Assembly (NCBI RefSeq): GCF_021049305.1
Contig: NZ_CP088082.1
Location: 186,001 to 250,000, forward strand
Source of the DNA: Ideonella dechloratans
GTDB taxonomy: Bacteria > Pseudomonadota > Gammaproteobacteria > Burkholderiales > Burkholderiaceae_C
DNA length: 64,000 nucleotides
Direction: 5' to 3'
Shown one piece after another: positions 28,229 through 38,432 of this stretch. The notes under the pieces are model-generated. The model saw nothing but the letters and a program-made list of their open reading frames with translations, ran no database searches and was not told the origin of the DNA. Position 1 is the first letter of the stretch; each line of letters starts with the position of its first letter. Position numbers and translations under genes: made by a program.

Positions 28229-29767
28229 ATGGCGAACAACAGGTTATCCATGCGCAAAATTACAGAAGCACTACGGCTGCATTTCGAGCACGACCGCACC
28301 AACCGTGAAATCGCCCTGGTCATCGGCACCTCGCCGACCACCGTCGGGGAATATCTGCGTCGAGCCCGTGTGGCTGGCATTGGTTATCCCTTGCCAGACG
28401 GGCTGGATGACGCCGCCATTGAGTCCCGCCTCTTCCCGCCGGCAGTATCGGCGGAGGTCATCCGCCTGGAGCCCGACTGGGCATGGGTGCACCGAGAGAT
28501 GCGCAAGAAGAGCGTCACGCTCGACTTGCTGTGGCAGGAATACAAGGCGGATCACCCGGATGGTTACCTATATAGTTGGTTCTGCGAACATTACCGACAG
28601 TGGGCCGGCAAGCTGTCGGTCAGCATGCGGCAGACGCACACCCCCGGCGAGAAACTGTTTGTCGACTATGTCGGCCAGACGCTGTCGATCATTGATGGCG
28701 CCACTGGTGAAATTCGCCAGGCACAACTGTTCGTCGCCGTCCTCGGCGCATCCAATTACACCTATGCCGAAGCGACCTGGACGCAGAAACTGCCGGACTG
28801 GATTGGCTCCCATGTCCGCACCTTCGAGTTCCTTGGCGGCGTCACTGCGATCCTTGTCCCAGACAACCTCAAGTCAGGCGTCAAACATGCCTCCTACTAC
28901 GATCCGGAACTCAATCCGACCTATCAGGACTTCGCCCGGCATTACGGCGTAGCAGTGCTGCCGGCACGTCCATACAAGCCCAAGGACAAAGCCAAGGTCG
29001 AAGGCGGCGTGCTGATTGTGGAACGCTGGATACTGGCGCGGCTGCGCAATCAACGCTTCTTCAGTTTGGCGGAAGCCAACCGCGCCATCGCCCAATTGTT
29101 GGAGTCGCTGAATCAGCGGCCGTTCAAGAAACTGCCTGGCTGCCGCCACAGCGCCTTCCTTGAGATGGATCTCCCTGCGCTCAATCCCCTCCCGCAATGC
29201 CGCTATGAATACGCCGAATGGAAGAAGGTGCGCGTTGGCGTTGATTACCACGTTGAAGGTGATGAGCATTACTACTCGGTGCCTTACCGCCTTTCCCGCC
29301 TGCAATTGGAGCTGCGCATGACCGTCACCACGGTGGAGGTGTTTCATCGAGGCCAGCGCATTGCCGCACACGTGCGCAGCCCGATCAAAAATCACCACAC
29401 CACGCTGGATGCGCACATGCCCCCGGAACACCAAGCCGTTGCCGGCTGGAATGGCCCGCGGTTGCTCGACTGGGCACAGAAGATTGGTAGCTCCACTGAA
29501 TCCGCGGTGCGAGTCATGCTGGGCGCGCGCAAGCATCCACAACAAAGCTATCGCGCCTGCCTCGGCGTACTGCGTCTGGCCAAGGGCTTTGGCAATGATC
29601 GTTTAAATGCTGCGTGTGCTCGTGCTCTGAAACTGAACGCGGCGGGCTACCGCAGCATTCATTCAATACTCAAGAACGGCCTGGACCGGCAACAGCCGGC
29701 GATAGCCATTCAGGCATACCTGCCACTGGATCACGCCAATGTGCGTGGCCCGAACTATTACCATTAA
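28229..29767 (+). CDS. istA: IstA-like transposase of the second IS21-family element
   Basis: 512 residues. The N-terminal HTH is MRKITEALRLHFEHDRTNRE followed by TSPTTVGEYLRRA. The DDE core carries LFVDYVGQTLSIID, AILVPDNLKSGVKHA and KDKAKVEGGVLIVERWI for the Asp, Asp and Glu. The C-terminal part carries VDYHVEGDEHYYSVPYRL, which is typical of long IstA proteins. It is followed by istB after 19 bp with a good AGGAG site. Confidence 0.93.
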   Translation: MANNRLSMRKITEALRLHFEHDRTNREIALVIGTSPTTVGEYLRRARVAGIGYPLPDGLDDAAIESRLFPPAVSAEVIRLEPDWAWVHREMRKKSVTLDLLWQEYKADHPDGYLYSWFCEHYRQWAGKLSVSMRQTHTPGEKLFVDYVGQTLSIIDGATGEIRQAQLFVAVLGASNYTYAEATWTQKLPDWIGSHVRTFEFLGGVTAILVPDNLKSGVKHASYYDPELNPTYQDFARHYGVAVLPARPYKPKDKAKVEGGVLIVERWILARLRNQRFFSLAEANRAIAQLLESLNQRPFKKLPGCRHSAFLEMDLPALNPLPQCRYEYAEWKKVRVGVDYHVEGDEHYYSVPYRLSRLQLELRMTVTTVEVFHRGQRIAAHVRSPIKNHHTTLDAHMPPEHQAVAGWNGPRLLDWAQKIGSSTESAVRVMLGARKHPQQSYRACLGVLRLAKGFGNDRLNAACARALKLNAAGYRSIHSILKNGLDRQQPAIAIQAYLPLDHANVRGPNYYH

Positions 29768-29786
29768 CACCACAGGAGAACCACCC

Positions 29787-30542
29787 ATGCTCAATCATCC
29801 AACACACGACCAACTCCAGCAATTACGCCTGTTCGGAATGGCACGCGCCCTCGCCGAACAGCAGGCCATTCCCGACATTACGCATCTGGCATTCGAGGAA
29901 CGCCTCGGCCTCTTGGTTGAGCGCGAAGTCACTGAGCGTGATTCCCGACTAACTTCCAGCCGGCTACGGCGTGCAAAGCTCAAACAGGCAGCCGTTGCCG
30001 AGGACGTGGACTACCGCGCAGCACGAAGCCTGGACCGCACCTTATTCAACCGGCTATTGACCGGCTCGTGGGTAGCAGAACACCAGAATGTGCTGATCAC
30101 AGGCCCCACGGGCGTCGGCAAGACTTGGCTGGCCTGCGCTCTGGCCAACCAAGCGTGCCGTCAGGGCAAATCGGTGCTTTACCTGCGGGTGCCGCGATTG
30201 TTCGAGGATGTGGCGATTGCTCATGGGGACGGGCGTTACGGCAAGCTGATGATGCAACTCGCCAAGACCGATGTGCTGCTATTGGACGACTGGGGATTGG
30301 CGTTACTGACCGACTCCGCGCGACGTGACTTGCTGGAAATCTTTGACGACCGGCACGGCCACCGTTCAACCATCGTAACCAGTCAATTGCCGGTGGCGAA
30401 CTGGCATGAATCCATCGGCGACCCCACCTTGGCTGACGCCATTCTGGATCGCCTGGTTCACAACGCTCATCAATTAATTCTGACCGGAGAATCCATGAGA
30501 AAACACAAAAATAGTTTGACCCAAAAACAAGTTTCAGAGTAA
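29787..30542 (+). CDS. istB: IstB-like ATP-binding protein of the second IS21-family element
   Basis: 251 residues; Walker A GPTGVGKTWLACAL, Walker B DVLLLDDWGL, sensor TSQLPVANWH. The start ATG at 29787 has CAGGAGAA upstream. An AAA+ helper of transposition, complete in length and motifs. Confidence 0.93.
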   Translation: MLNHPTHDQLQQLRLFGMARALAEQQAIPDITHLAFEERLGLLVEREVTERDSRLTSSRLRRAKLKQAAVAEDVDYRAARSLDRTLFNRLLTGSWVAEHQNVLITGPTGVGKTWLACALANQACRQGKSVLYLRVPRLFEDVAIAHGDGRYGKLMMQLAKTDVLLLDDWGLALLTDSARRDLLEIFDDRHGHRSTIVTSQLPVANWHESIGDPTLADAILDRLVHNAHQLILTGESMRKHKNSLTQKQVSE

Positions 30543-30561
30543 AACTATAACCCCCGCGTCG

Positions 30562-31533
30562 CTACGCTCCGACTGTCCAGTTTGCCGTGGACTGGCTGTC
30601 CAGTTTGCGTGGAATACGCAGCGTGTCGAGCTTGGCGTAGATCAGGGTGGTGTTCAACGACCGGTGACGCAGCAGGTCGGCGACTTCCTTGAGCGAACTG
30701 CCGTTCTCAACAAGGCGACACGCCAGAGTATGCCGAAGTGCATGTGCGCTGGAATGTGGTAGACCAACACGGCAGCAGGCGTGCTTGATCACCTTCTGTA
30801 TCGCCATGGAGGTGATGGGGCAGTCTCGCCCTTCCTTCTGTCGGACGAAGATGGCAGGGTTACGGGTGGCAGGTCGCTCATGTTGCAGATAATCGGCCAG
30901 TGCCTGCCCGGTTTTCATCGGCAATGGCATGATGTCCTGCCGTAGCGATTTCGTCCCTCGCAGCATTACCGTGCCAGCACGCCAGTCAATGTCGCTGATC
31001 ATGAGATGAGCGATTTCGCCGGCTCTCAATCCCATGTCCAATGCGCAACGCACAATGGCATAATCACGTTTTGGTAAGCGCAGGTTGGCAGTGAAGTAGT
31101 TCAGCAGGCGCTCGACCTCGTCGGGCTTGAGCGCGCGCGGTATGGTCGCCAGCCTCCAGTTGACGGGCGAAGAGATTACTGCGGTCAGTGCATCGACCCG
31201 ATCACCACAGGTGGTACGGTAGCGGAAATAGCTCCGCAGTGATGATGCCAAGTGGGATGCATTGGAGGTTGTTCGGTGCGCATCCAACTGACTGGCGAGG
31301 AAGCGGCGCACATCCTCGGGGCGTAGCTTGGCAATTTCGACTGGGCACTCAGCAAATTTCTGTTGTAGCAACCAGCCCACGATACGAAGGTTGTTTTGGC
31401 GCGATCTTGCCGCCAGCCCTCGTACATTGCACAGGTGTTCGTCGTAGCGCAGCAGTTCCTCGGCAACGTGGTTCGTGAATGACGCAGATGGCCGTGCGCT
31501 TGGCCCGTCCCGGTGTGTAGTGGTGGTATTCAT
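30562..31533 (-). CDS. Tyrosine recombinase with IS-derived C-terminus
   Basis: 323 residues of the phage-integrase/XerC-like superfamily: an N-terminal SAM-like domain and a catalytic domain with Arg in DMGLRAGEIAHL, HALRHTLACRL (HxxR), the His in LLRHRSLNTTLIYAKLD and the nucleophile Tyr in the same motif. All catalytic residues are intact. The last dozen or so codons (PRKLDSQSTANW...) read through the end of the IS21-type element at 30620, so the natural C-terminus has been replaced. The enzyme may still be active. It is probably the recombinase of an older mobile unit. Confidence 0.88.
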   Translation of the reverse strand: MNTTTTHRDGPSARPSASFTNHVAEELLRYDEHLCNVRGLAARSRQNNLRIVGWLLQQKFAECPVEIAKLRPEDVRRFLASQLDAHRTTSNASHLASSLRSYFRYRTTCGDRVDALTAVISSPVNWRLATIPRALKPDEVERLLNYFTANLRLPKRDYAIVRCALDMGLRAGEIAHLMISDIDWRAGTVMLRGTKSLRQDIMPLPMKTGQALADYLQHERPATRNPAIFVRQKEGRDCPITSMAIQKVIKHACCRVGLPHSSAHALRHTLACRLVENGSSLKEVADLLRHRSLNTTLIYAKLDTLRIPRKLDSQSTANWTVGA

Positions 31534-31903
31534 AACGGTCTCCTGAAGTGGAACAACCACTTCAGACCACCGCAGAAATTATGTCGACCTTTTTGTTACA
31601 TCAACCGATGGGAAAGCCCTTGTAGCAATGCTTTGGCAACATGGCACTCAGGCTACTCCACATAATCGAGTGGTCAGCATAACGACCCAAATCGGCCACT
31701 CAACCTTGTAAATTCGCCGCCTGAAAGCCGCCGGTCACCAAGTGCTTAACCATCACAAAAGCGGTATCTGGCCCAGAATCAAGCAGCATGGCACGAAGCC
31801 ACCGGGCAAAGTAATAGGCTGGGATGCAATCCCAACTATCCTCACTCAAAGAATGCTGGGATATTATCCCAGCCTGCCGAGCTTTTTGCGCGATAGGGGG
31901 TAT
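31534..31903. other. Non-coding stretch between recombinase and cupin gene with two dyads
   Basis: About 370 bp with no convincing gene; a plus-strand frame here is antisense to the cupin gene. It contains TGGGAT-GCA-ATCCCA at 31820-31834 and GCTGGGATA-T-TATCCCAGC at 31855-31873. The second dyad follows the cupin stop codon on the minus strand and could act as a terminator or a recombination/regulatory site. A GAGTGG...CCACTC dyad lies near 31669-31703. Confidence 0.5.
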
Positions 31904-32275
31904 CTATTTTTCAGCCAATGCAAATCCTGCATTGCCAGAAGCAACCACCGAGACAAATATGAATGGCACGGAACCAATGTTAAGAGCACCATGCACCTGC
32001 CCAGGTTTTGCTATGGCGATGTCTCCCGCCACAAGATGCGTGGTCATGCCACTCCCAAGATAATAGTCAGCCGCACCAGAGATGACGGTCCAAGTATCTT
32101 GACCATGTGGATGGACATGAGCGGCTATTTCTTGCCCAGGATGGGCATGCCATACAACAATCGCTGAGTCCTCGGTTTCCAGAACCACTGATCGAATCGG
32201 TTCGCTATCAGAGGGGCGAACATAGTCCGCCACTGAAAATATTCTTCCTTCTGCTTTCATACGCATCTCCAACAC
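31904..32275 (-). CDS. Cupin-domain protein
   Basis: About 120 residues; single cupin barrel with motif 1 HAHPGQEIAAHVHPHGQDTW and motif 2 AGDIAIAKPGQVHGAL, giving several His residues for a metal ion. Three in-frame ATGs lie at the start; MKAEGRIFSV, with its own purine-rich leader, is the most likely. It is the last gene of the minus-strand set cld, Met-rich peptide, msrB fragment, cupin. A role in chlorine-oxyanion stress is only guessed from position. Confidence 0.8.
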   Translation of the reverse strand: MLEMRMKAEGRIFSVADYVRPSDSEPIRSVVLETEDSAIVVWHAHPGQEIAAHVHPHGQDTWTVISGAADYYLGSGMTTHLVAGDIAIAKPGQVHGALNIGSVPFIFVSVVASGNAGFALAEK

Positions 32276-32371
32276 CAGTTAGCCATTACAAATATGGCAC
32301 AATCTCAAGAGCGCGAAAGGTCGAGTTCTAACCTACGTCTTCTTAGGCCTGATAACAGGATATCAATTTCT

Positions 32372-32617
32372 TCATTTGGCATTGTCTGGCACGAACTTGA
32401 GCACATTGCCGTTGATGCAGTAACGTTTGTGGGTAGGCGGAGGTCCGTCGTCAAAAACATGTCCCAAATGGATGCCGGAACTGGCGCTCCTCACCTCGAC
32501 TCTCCGCATGCCGTGCGAGTCATCGACATGCTCGGTGATCGCCCCCTTGACCGGATTGAAGAAACTTGGCCAGCCAGTGCCGCTATCGAACTTTGTGTCG
32601 CTTCGAAACAACGGACG
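32372..32617 (-). pseudogene. msrB: Methionine-R-sulfoxide reductase MsrB, C-terminal fragment
   Basis: About 80 codons with the MsrB core: [38 protein letters not shown] and the catalytic Cys in [11 protein letters not shown]. The N-terminal third, including the first zinc CxxC pair of zinc-type MsrB, is missing. The fragment begins directly behind the stop codon of the Met-rich peptide gene, with no ATG and only a TTG at 32611. It is either a deletion remnant or a short translated form. MsrB would reduce methionine-R-sulfoxide, which fits its neighbour. Confidence 0.75.
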
Positions 32618-32619
32618 GC

Positions 32620-32907
32620 TTATTTCTTCATTTCACCCTTGCCCATCATGGCACCCTTTTCCATGCCTTCCTTAGCCATGGCATCCTTGGGCATGGCGCC
32701 CTTCTTCATCCCATCTTTTTTCATCATGCCGTCCTTAGCCATTGCGTCCTTGCCCATGGTAGGTTTTTTCATGTCATCCTTGGTCATGGCCTCTTTCGCC
32801 ATGCTTTCCTTGGCCATAGTGTCTTTTTTCATGCCATCTTGCGCCAAAGCCCCGTCAGCAATTGACAGAAAACCAATAGAGAGAAGAATTGCGGCGATCT
32901 TGTTCAT
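32620..32907 (-). CDS. Methionine-rich periplasmic peptide (MrpX-like)
   Basis: 95 residues: a Sec signal peptide ([22 protein letters not shown]) and a mature part of about 72 residues with 16 methionines, most spaced every five residues in units such as [25 protein letters not shown]. The rest is almost all Lys, Asp, Glu, Ala and Gly. Such peptides in perchlorate reducers are reported to scavenge hypochlorite by sacrificial Met oxidation. The position between cld and an msrB fragment supports that role here. It is AT-richer than the chromosome. Confidence 0.82.
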   Translation of the reverse strand: MNKIAAILLSIGFLSIADGALAQDGMKKDTMAKESMAKEAMTKDDMKKPTMGKDAMAKDGMMKKDGMKKGAMPKDAMAKEGMEKGAMMGKGEMKK

Positions 32908-33003
32908 GCTTAACTCCTTTGCGAATGTTTGAAGAACCGTATCAGGCTGGGCCGATACTCAGCGTGTCCAGTTTGGCTATTGAAGCCATTTACGCCTCGA
33001 TTC

Positions 33004-33033
33004 GTTCGGCCACCATGTTCCTGGTGGCCGAAC
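33004..33033 (-). terminator. Hairpin between cld and the Met-rich peptide gene
   Basis: A perfect 12-bp stem (GTTCGGCCACCA / TGGTGGCCGAAC) with a 6-base loop lies 11 bp beyond the cld stop codon. There is no T-run, so it could be a partial terminator or a 3' stabilising hairpin that sets different levels for cld and the downstream genes. Confidence 0.6.
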
Positions 33034-33043
33034 ATTCAAGCCA

Positions 33044-33991
<948 letters not shown>

Positions 33992-33999
33992 TTATGTGT

Positions 34000-34013
34000 T
34001 TGATTTAAGTCAA
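34000..34013. promoter_or_regulatory. FNR/Anr-type box upstream of cld
   Basis: TTGATTTAAGTCAA matches the FNR consensus TTGAT-N4-ATCAA at nine of ten fixed positions. It lies about 100 bp upstream of the cld start codon, between that gene and the ISL3-type element, so it would now act only on cld. Anaerobic activation of cld by an FNR/Crp-family regulator is expected. Confidence 0.65.
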
Positions 34014-34044
34014 GAGTTTCTCCGAAACTTAACACTATATTTTT

Positions 34045-35492
34045 GGCTCTATGCCGTTTCCAGTGGAAATTGACTTCTCAACAAACATGACCCTCGGTGG
34101 TACAACCGCCCGACACTGACGCCGACCTCGCGCCCGATGAACACCCAGATCGAAGCTCTCTTCACCACCGCACTTGGCCTGCAGCCGCCCTGGTACGTCG
34201 CCAAGGTCGAGCTCAACACAGCCAAGCGGCGGATCGACTTCGAGGTCGAGCACACCGGCGCTCGTGCTACGTGTCCGGCGTGTGGGGCCGAGCCCCAGTT
34301 GATCCACGACCGGGTCCGGCGTAGCTGGCGTCACCTGGATTTCTTTCAGTTCGAAGCGTGGCTGCATGCCGCGATTCCGCGCGTTCAGTGCAACGGCTGC
34401 GGCAAGACCACGCAGCTGCCGGTGCCGTGGGCGCGTGAGGGGAGCGGCTTTACCCTGCTGTTCGAGGCGCTGAGTCTGTCGCTGTGCCGAGAGATGCCGG
34501 TGCGCCAGGCGGCCAACCAGTTGCGGGTTGCCCCGAAGCGCCTGTGGCGCCGCGTGCGCCATTACGTCGAGGTGGCCCGTGCCAAAGACGACATGTCGTG
34601 CGTGCGCTACGTCGGGATCGACGAGACCAGCGTCAAGCGTGGTCACGAGTACATCACCGTCGTGCATGACCTTGAAGCCAAGCGCTTGCTGTTTGCCACC
34701 CCGGGGCGCGGTCACGCTACGTTGCAGGTCTTTGCCCAGGACATGCGTGCGCACGGCGGCGATCCGCTGACCATTGAGCACGCGTGTATCGACATGAGCG
34801 CGGCCTACGCCAAGGGAGTCGACCAGTCGCTGCCCAATGCCCGGATCAGCTACGACCGCTTTCATGTCGTGGCGCTGGCCAACGCGGCGATGGACGAGGT
34901 GCGTCGCGAAGAGATGCGTAGCTCGGCGGCAGCGGTGCGCGAAGCGGTCGGCGCACAGAGCAAGAAGACGCTTCGTCAGCTGCTGTGGGGGATGCGCAAG
35001 AACCCGGTGAGCTGGACCCGTGCCCAGTTCGAGGCGATGCACTGGCTGCAACGCTCGAATCTGAAGAGCGCGCGTGCGTGGCGCCTGAAGCAGGCACTGC
35101 GGCTGGTCTATCGCGATGCAGCCGCGAGCAACAGCGAGGAGATCGCGCAAGGTGCCATGAGCAAATGGCTGAGCTGGGCGCGCCGCAGCCGCCTGGAGCC
35201 CTTCAAGCGGCTGGCCCTCACCCTGAAGGAGCACCTCGGCGGCGTCGTGCGCGGCATGCTCGACGGACGCAGCAACGCCTACGTTGAAGCGATGAACGGC
35301 CTGCTCCAACAGACGAAGACCGCCGCCCGAGGCTTCCGCAACATCGAGAACTTCATCGCCATGGCCTACCTGCGAATGTCCAAGCTCAAGCATCTACCGC
35401 AGAACCCCCTGGTGCCGGCCGTCGCCCGCGACTACGGGCGCTACCGTCATGTTTGTTGAGAAGTCAATTTCCACTGGAAACGGCACAGAGCC
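34045..35492 (+). mobile_element. ISL3-family insertion sequence between cld and clrA
   Basis: 1448 bp. Terminal inverted repeats begin GGCTCTATGCCGTTTCC (left) and GGCTCTGTGCCGTTTCC (right, reversed) and continue, nearly perfect, for about 46 bp. An 8-bp target duplication ATATTTTT lies directly outside both ends (34037-34044 and 35493-35500). 8-bp duplication and GG-starting ends are typical of ISL3. It corresponds in position to the IS (ISIde1, as I recall) reported between these genes in Ideonella dechloratans. Confidence 0.96.
34137..35459 (+). CDS. tnp: ISL3-family transposase
   Basis: 440 residues. An N-terminal zinc-finger-like region (CPACGAEP and CNGCGKT) is followed by a DDE core: VGIDETSVKRGHEYITVVHD with the first Asp, ACIDMSAAYAKGV and ISYDRFHVVALANAA with the second, and AYVEAMNGLLQQTKTAARGF with the catalytic Glu. 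Full length for ISL3 transposases, with no frameshift. Confidence 0.95.
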   Translation: MNTQIEALFTTALGLQPPWYVAKVELNTAKRRIDFEVEHTGARATCPACGAEPQLIHDRVRRSWRHLDFFQFEAWLHAAIPRVQCNGCGKTTQLPVPWAREGSGFTLLFEALSLSLCREMPVRQAANQLRVAPKRLWRRVRHYVEVARAKDDMSCVRYVGIDETSVKRGHEYITVVHDLEAKRLLFATPGRGHATLQVFAQDMRAHGGDPLTIEHACIDMSAAYAKGVDQSLPNARISYDRFHVVALANAAMDEVRREEMRSSAAAVREAVGAQSKKTLRQLLWGMRKNPVSWTRAQFEAMHWLQRSNLKSARAWRLKQALRLVYRDAAASNSEEIAQGAMSKWLSWARRSRLEPFKRLALTLKEHLGGVVRGMLDGRSNAYVEAMNGLLQQTKTAARGFRNIENFIAMAYLRMSKLKHLPQNPLVPAVARDYGRYRHVC

Positions 35493-35677
35493 ATATTTTT
35501 TCTCCTTTTGAACGACAAAACCATGTTTTTGAAATAGGCATGGTGAGAGGGGAGTTGCAAGCATCGTGCCCAGCTTCCCGATATTTTGGAAACAAGAGTC
35601 GCATGGCTCCTGTCTATTTCACTGTCAAAAGCAGCCGACATGTTTGCAACCTGGAGTCCATCAAATGAGGAATCGTC

Positions 35678-38422
35678 ATGAATAGTCCCGATGAGCACAA
35701 CGGCCGCCGCCGGTTTCTACAGTTCTCTGCGGCCGCGCTTGCCAGTGCGGCCGCATCCCCCAGTCTGTGGGCCTTTTCAAAGATCCAGCCCATCGAGGAT
35801 CCGCTGAAAGACTACCCCTACCGCGACTGGGAAGACCTTTACCGAAAGGAGTGGACCTGGGATTCAGTTGGCGTCATGACGCACTCCAATGGCTGCGTCG
35901 CTGGTTGTGCCTGGAATGTGTTCGTGAAGAACGGTATCCCGATGCGCGAGGAGCAAATCAGCAAGTACCCGCAACTGCCCGGCATTCCGGACATGAATCC
36001 GCGCGGTTGCCAAAAGGGGGCGGTGTACTGTTCCTGGTCAAAGCAGCCGGACCATATCAAGTGGCCGCTCAAGCGCGTCGGCGAACGCGGTGAGCGCAAA
36101 TGGAAGCGCATCTCCTGGGACGAAGCGCTCACCGAAATCGCGGACAAGATCATCGACACGACGGTGAAGCGCGGTCCCGGCAACATCTATATTCCCAAGC
36201 GCCCTTTCGCAGTCATCACCAACACGGCATACACGCGGATGACAAAGCTGCTAGGGGCCATCAGTCCGGATGCTACCTCCATGACTGGCGATCTCTATAC
36301 CGGCATCCAGACGGTGCGCGTGCCGGCCTCAACCGTGTCCACTTTCGACGACTGGTTCACCTCCGACCTCATCCTGATGTGGCACAAGAATCCCATCGTC
36401 ACGCGGATTCCGGACGCCCACTTCCTCATGGAAGCGCGTTACAACGGCGCGCGGCTGGTGAATATCTCGGCGGACTATAACCCGTCCTCGATCCACTCCG
36501 ACCTGTTCGTTCCGGTGACCTCGGGTACCGACTCCCATCTTGCCGCAGCGCTAGTCAATGTGCTTATCGCCGGTAAACACTACAAGGCCGACTACCTCAA
36601 GGAGCAAACCGACCTGCCCTTCCTGGTACGCACCGACAACGGTAAATTCCTACGCGAGAAGGACTTCAAGGCGGACGGCAGCGACCAGGTCTTCTATGTC
36701 TGGGACACCAAGGCGGGCAAGGCGGTGCTTGCACCCGGCAGCATGGGCAGCAAGGACAAGACCTTGAAGCTCGGCACCATCGATCCGGCGCTGGAGGGAA
36801 ACTTTGAAACTCATGGGATCAAGGTCACGACGGTCTTCGAGCGTCTGAAGGCAGAAATCACCCCGTACACGCCCGAGGCTACCCAGGCCACCACCGGTGT
36901 GCATCCTTCCGTTGTACGCCAATTGGCAGGATGGATAGCCGAATGCAAGGCCTTGCGCATTCTCGACGGCTACAACAACCAGAAGCACTTCGACGGATTC
37001 CAGTGCGGTCGCCTGAAGATATTGATTCTGACCCTGATCGGCCACCATGGCACGACCGGCTCCATCGACACCACCTTCGAGGGCTGGCGGCTGGAAGGCA
37101 ACTCTGAACTGGGCACGGTGAAGGGCAAACCCGGACGTAGCGTCTCCGCAGTGCTGGCCCAGTGGGTGTGGGGCGAACAGTACCAACGCTCGAAAGACTA
37201 CTTTAATGATGCGCAGCTACGCGAGGAGCTGGGCTTCGGCGTCGACGAGATGGAGTCAATGCGCAAGGAATCCGAGGCCAACGGCTGGATGCCCAATTGG
37301 CAGTCCATCAAGGAGCCGGTGGTCAGCATCACAGGCGGCATCAACATGTTCGCCACCTCCAACGGCTACCAGCATCTTCGAGACAACTTCCTCAAGCGCT
37401 GCGAGCTGAACGTCGTGGTGGATTTCCGTCTCAACTCCGGGGCGATGTATGCCGATATCGTGCTGCCGGCGGCGGAAAATACCGAGAAGCTGGACATTCG
37501 CGAGACCTCGGTGACCCGTTTCATCCATGCCTTCGGCCAACCGGTCAAGCCCATGTACGAGCGCAAGACCGACTGGCAGATCATGGTGGCGCTCGCAGCC
37601 AAGATCCAGGAGCGTGCCAAGGCGCGCGGCATCGCTCGCGTAGATGATCCCGAGATCAAGAGCGGCATCGACTTCGACAAGATCTACGACGAGTTCACCA
37701 TGAACGGCAAGGTTGTCACCGACGAGCAGGCGGTGCGCTTCGTCATGGACAACTCCAAGGCCCTCGGTCCGGGCACCTATGAAGAAGTGATGAAAAACGG
37801 CTTCGTCGCGGTCGGTCCCTCGGCTGGCAAGACCGGGCCGGTGCCGAAGGACAAACCGTACCGCCCCTTCACAGTGAACGTGACCGACAAGAAGCCGTAC
37901 GGCACGCTTACCGGACGCCTGCAGTTTTATGTGGACCACGACTGGTTTCAGCGCCTTGGGGCCACCGTGCCCAAGCCCCAGTACCGAGGGGGCGTTCTGG
38001 GGCCGAAAAAGTACCCCTTTGTGCGCAACTCGCCCCATGCCCGTTGGGGTGTCCACTCCTTCGCGCGTACCGAGCAATGGATGCTGCGCCACCAACGCGG
38101 CGAGCCGGATGTGCGTATGAGCCCCAAGGCCATGGCAGCCAAGGGGATTAAGGATGGCGATATGGTCCGCATTTTCAATGACTCGGGTGAGTTCTTTGCC
38201 GTGGTCAAGGCCATGCCCGCATTGCCCGACAACATGCTGTTCACTGAGCATGGGTGGGAACAGTACCAGTACAAGAACATGACCCACTACAACATGGTCA
38301 GCTCGGAGCTGATCAACCCACTGGAGTTGGTGGGCGGCTACGGCCACATCAAGTACACGTCGGGGGGATTCAATCCTAACCGCATTTTCTACGAAACGAC
38401 GGTTGACGTCGAGAAGGCCTGA
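35678..38422 (+). CDS. clrA: Chlorate reductase alpha (molybdopterin) subunit ClrA
   Basis: 914 residues, the size of type II DMSO-reductase-family catalytic subunits. It starts with a Tat signal ([17 protein letters not shown]). The Fe-S motif HSNGCVAGC...GCQKG uses His as the first ligand, as in this subfamily. Mo-bis-MGD-binding segments follow, including [16 protein letters not shown], and the C-terminal dinucleotide-binding domain has [11 protein letters not shown]. It reduces chlorate to chlorite in the periplasm as part of ClrABC. clrB follows after 10 bp. Selenate and dimethylsulfide dehydrogenases are close relatives; the cld neighbour fixes the substrate. Confidence 0.96.
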   Translation: MNSPDEHNGRRRFLQFSAAALASAAASPSLWAFSKIQPIEDPLKDYPYRDWEDLYRKEWTWDSVGVMTHSNGCVAGCAWNVFVKNGIPMREEQISKYPQLPGIPDMNPRGCQKGAVYCSWSKQPDHIKWPLKRVGERGERKWKRISWDEALTEIADKIIDTTVKRGPGNIYIPKRPFAVITNTAYTRMTKLLGAISPDATSMTGDLYTGIQTVRVPASTVSTFDDWFTSDLILMWHKNPIVTRIPDAHFLMEARYNGARLVNISADYNPSSIHSDLFVPVTSGTDSHLAAALVNVLIAGKHYKADYLKEQTDLPFLVRTDNGKFLREKDFKADGSDQVFYVWDTKAGKAVLAPGSMGSKDKTLKLGTIDPALEGNFETHGIKVTTVFERLKAEITPYTPEATQATTGVHPSVVRQLAGWIAECKALRILDGYNNQKHFDGFQCGRLKILILTLIGHHGTTGSIDTTFEGWRLEGNSELGTVKGKPGRSVSAVLAQWVWGEQYQRSKDYFNDAQLREELGFGVDEMESMRKESEANGWMPNWQSIKEPVVSITGGINMFATSNGYQHLRDNFLKRCELNVVVDFRLNSGAMYADIVLPAAENTEKLDIRETSVTRFIHAFGQPVKPMYERKTDWQIMVALAAKIQERAKARGIARVDDPEIKSGIDFDKIYDEFTMNGKVVTDEQAVRFVMDNSKALGPGTYEEVMKNGFVAVGPSAGKTGPVPKDKPYRPFTVNVTDKKPYGTLTGRLQFYVDHDWFQRLGATVPKPQYRGGVLGPKKYPFVRNSPHARWGVHSFARTEQWMLRHQRGEPDVRMSPKAMAAKGIKDGDMVRIFNDSGEFFAVVKAMPALPDNMLFTEHGWEQYQYKNMTHYNMVSSELINPLELVGGYGHIKYTSGGFNPNRIFYETTVDVEKA

Positions 38423-38432
38423 GGAACAAATC

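Larger units (their letters stand above)
28092..30620 (+). mobile_element. Second, unrelated IS21-family insertion sequence
   Basis: About 2.53 kb. Ends are matched as inverted repeats TGCGTATTCCA followed by repeated CAAACTGGACA units: three on the left (28107-28165 region) and two on the right. It encodes IstA and IstB in the plus orientation, with proteins quite different from the flanking IS21 copies. It separates a tyrosine recombinase gene (right) from a coiled-coil fragment (left). No clear target duplication is visible at the chosen ends, so the outer boundaries are accurate to a few bases only. Confidence 0.82.

Noticed and set aside
31742..32167. Plus-strand open frame of about 140 codons opposite the cupin gene
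   Set aside because: It is antisense to a protein with clear cupin motifs and has no family character of its own.
35678..38422. Alternative substrates for ClrA (selenate, dimethyl sulfide, ethylbenzene or perchlorate)
   Set aside because: The enzyme subfamily allows them, but the adjacent cld and the A-B-D-C order fit chlorate reduction. Perchlorate reductase is a different lineage without a heme b ClrC-type subunit.
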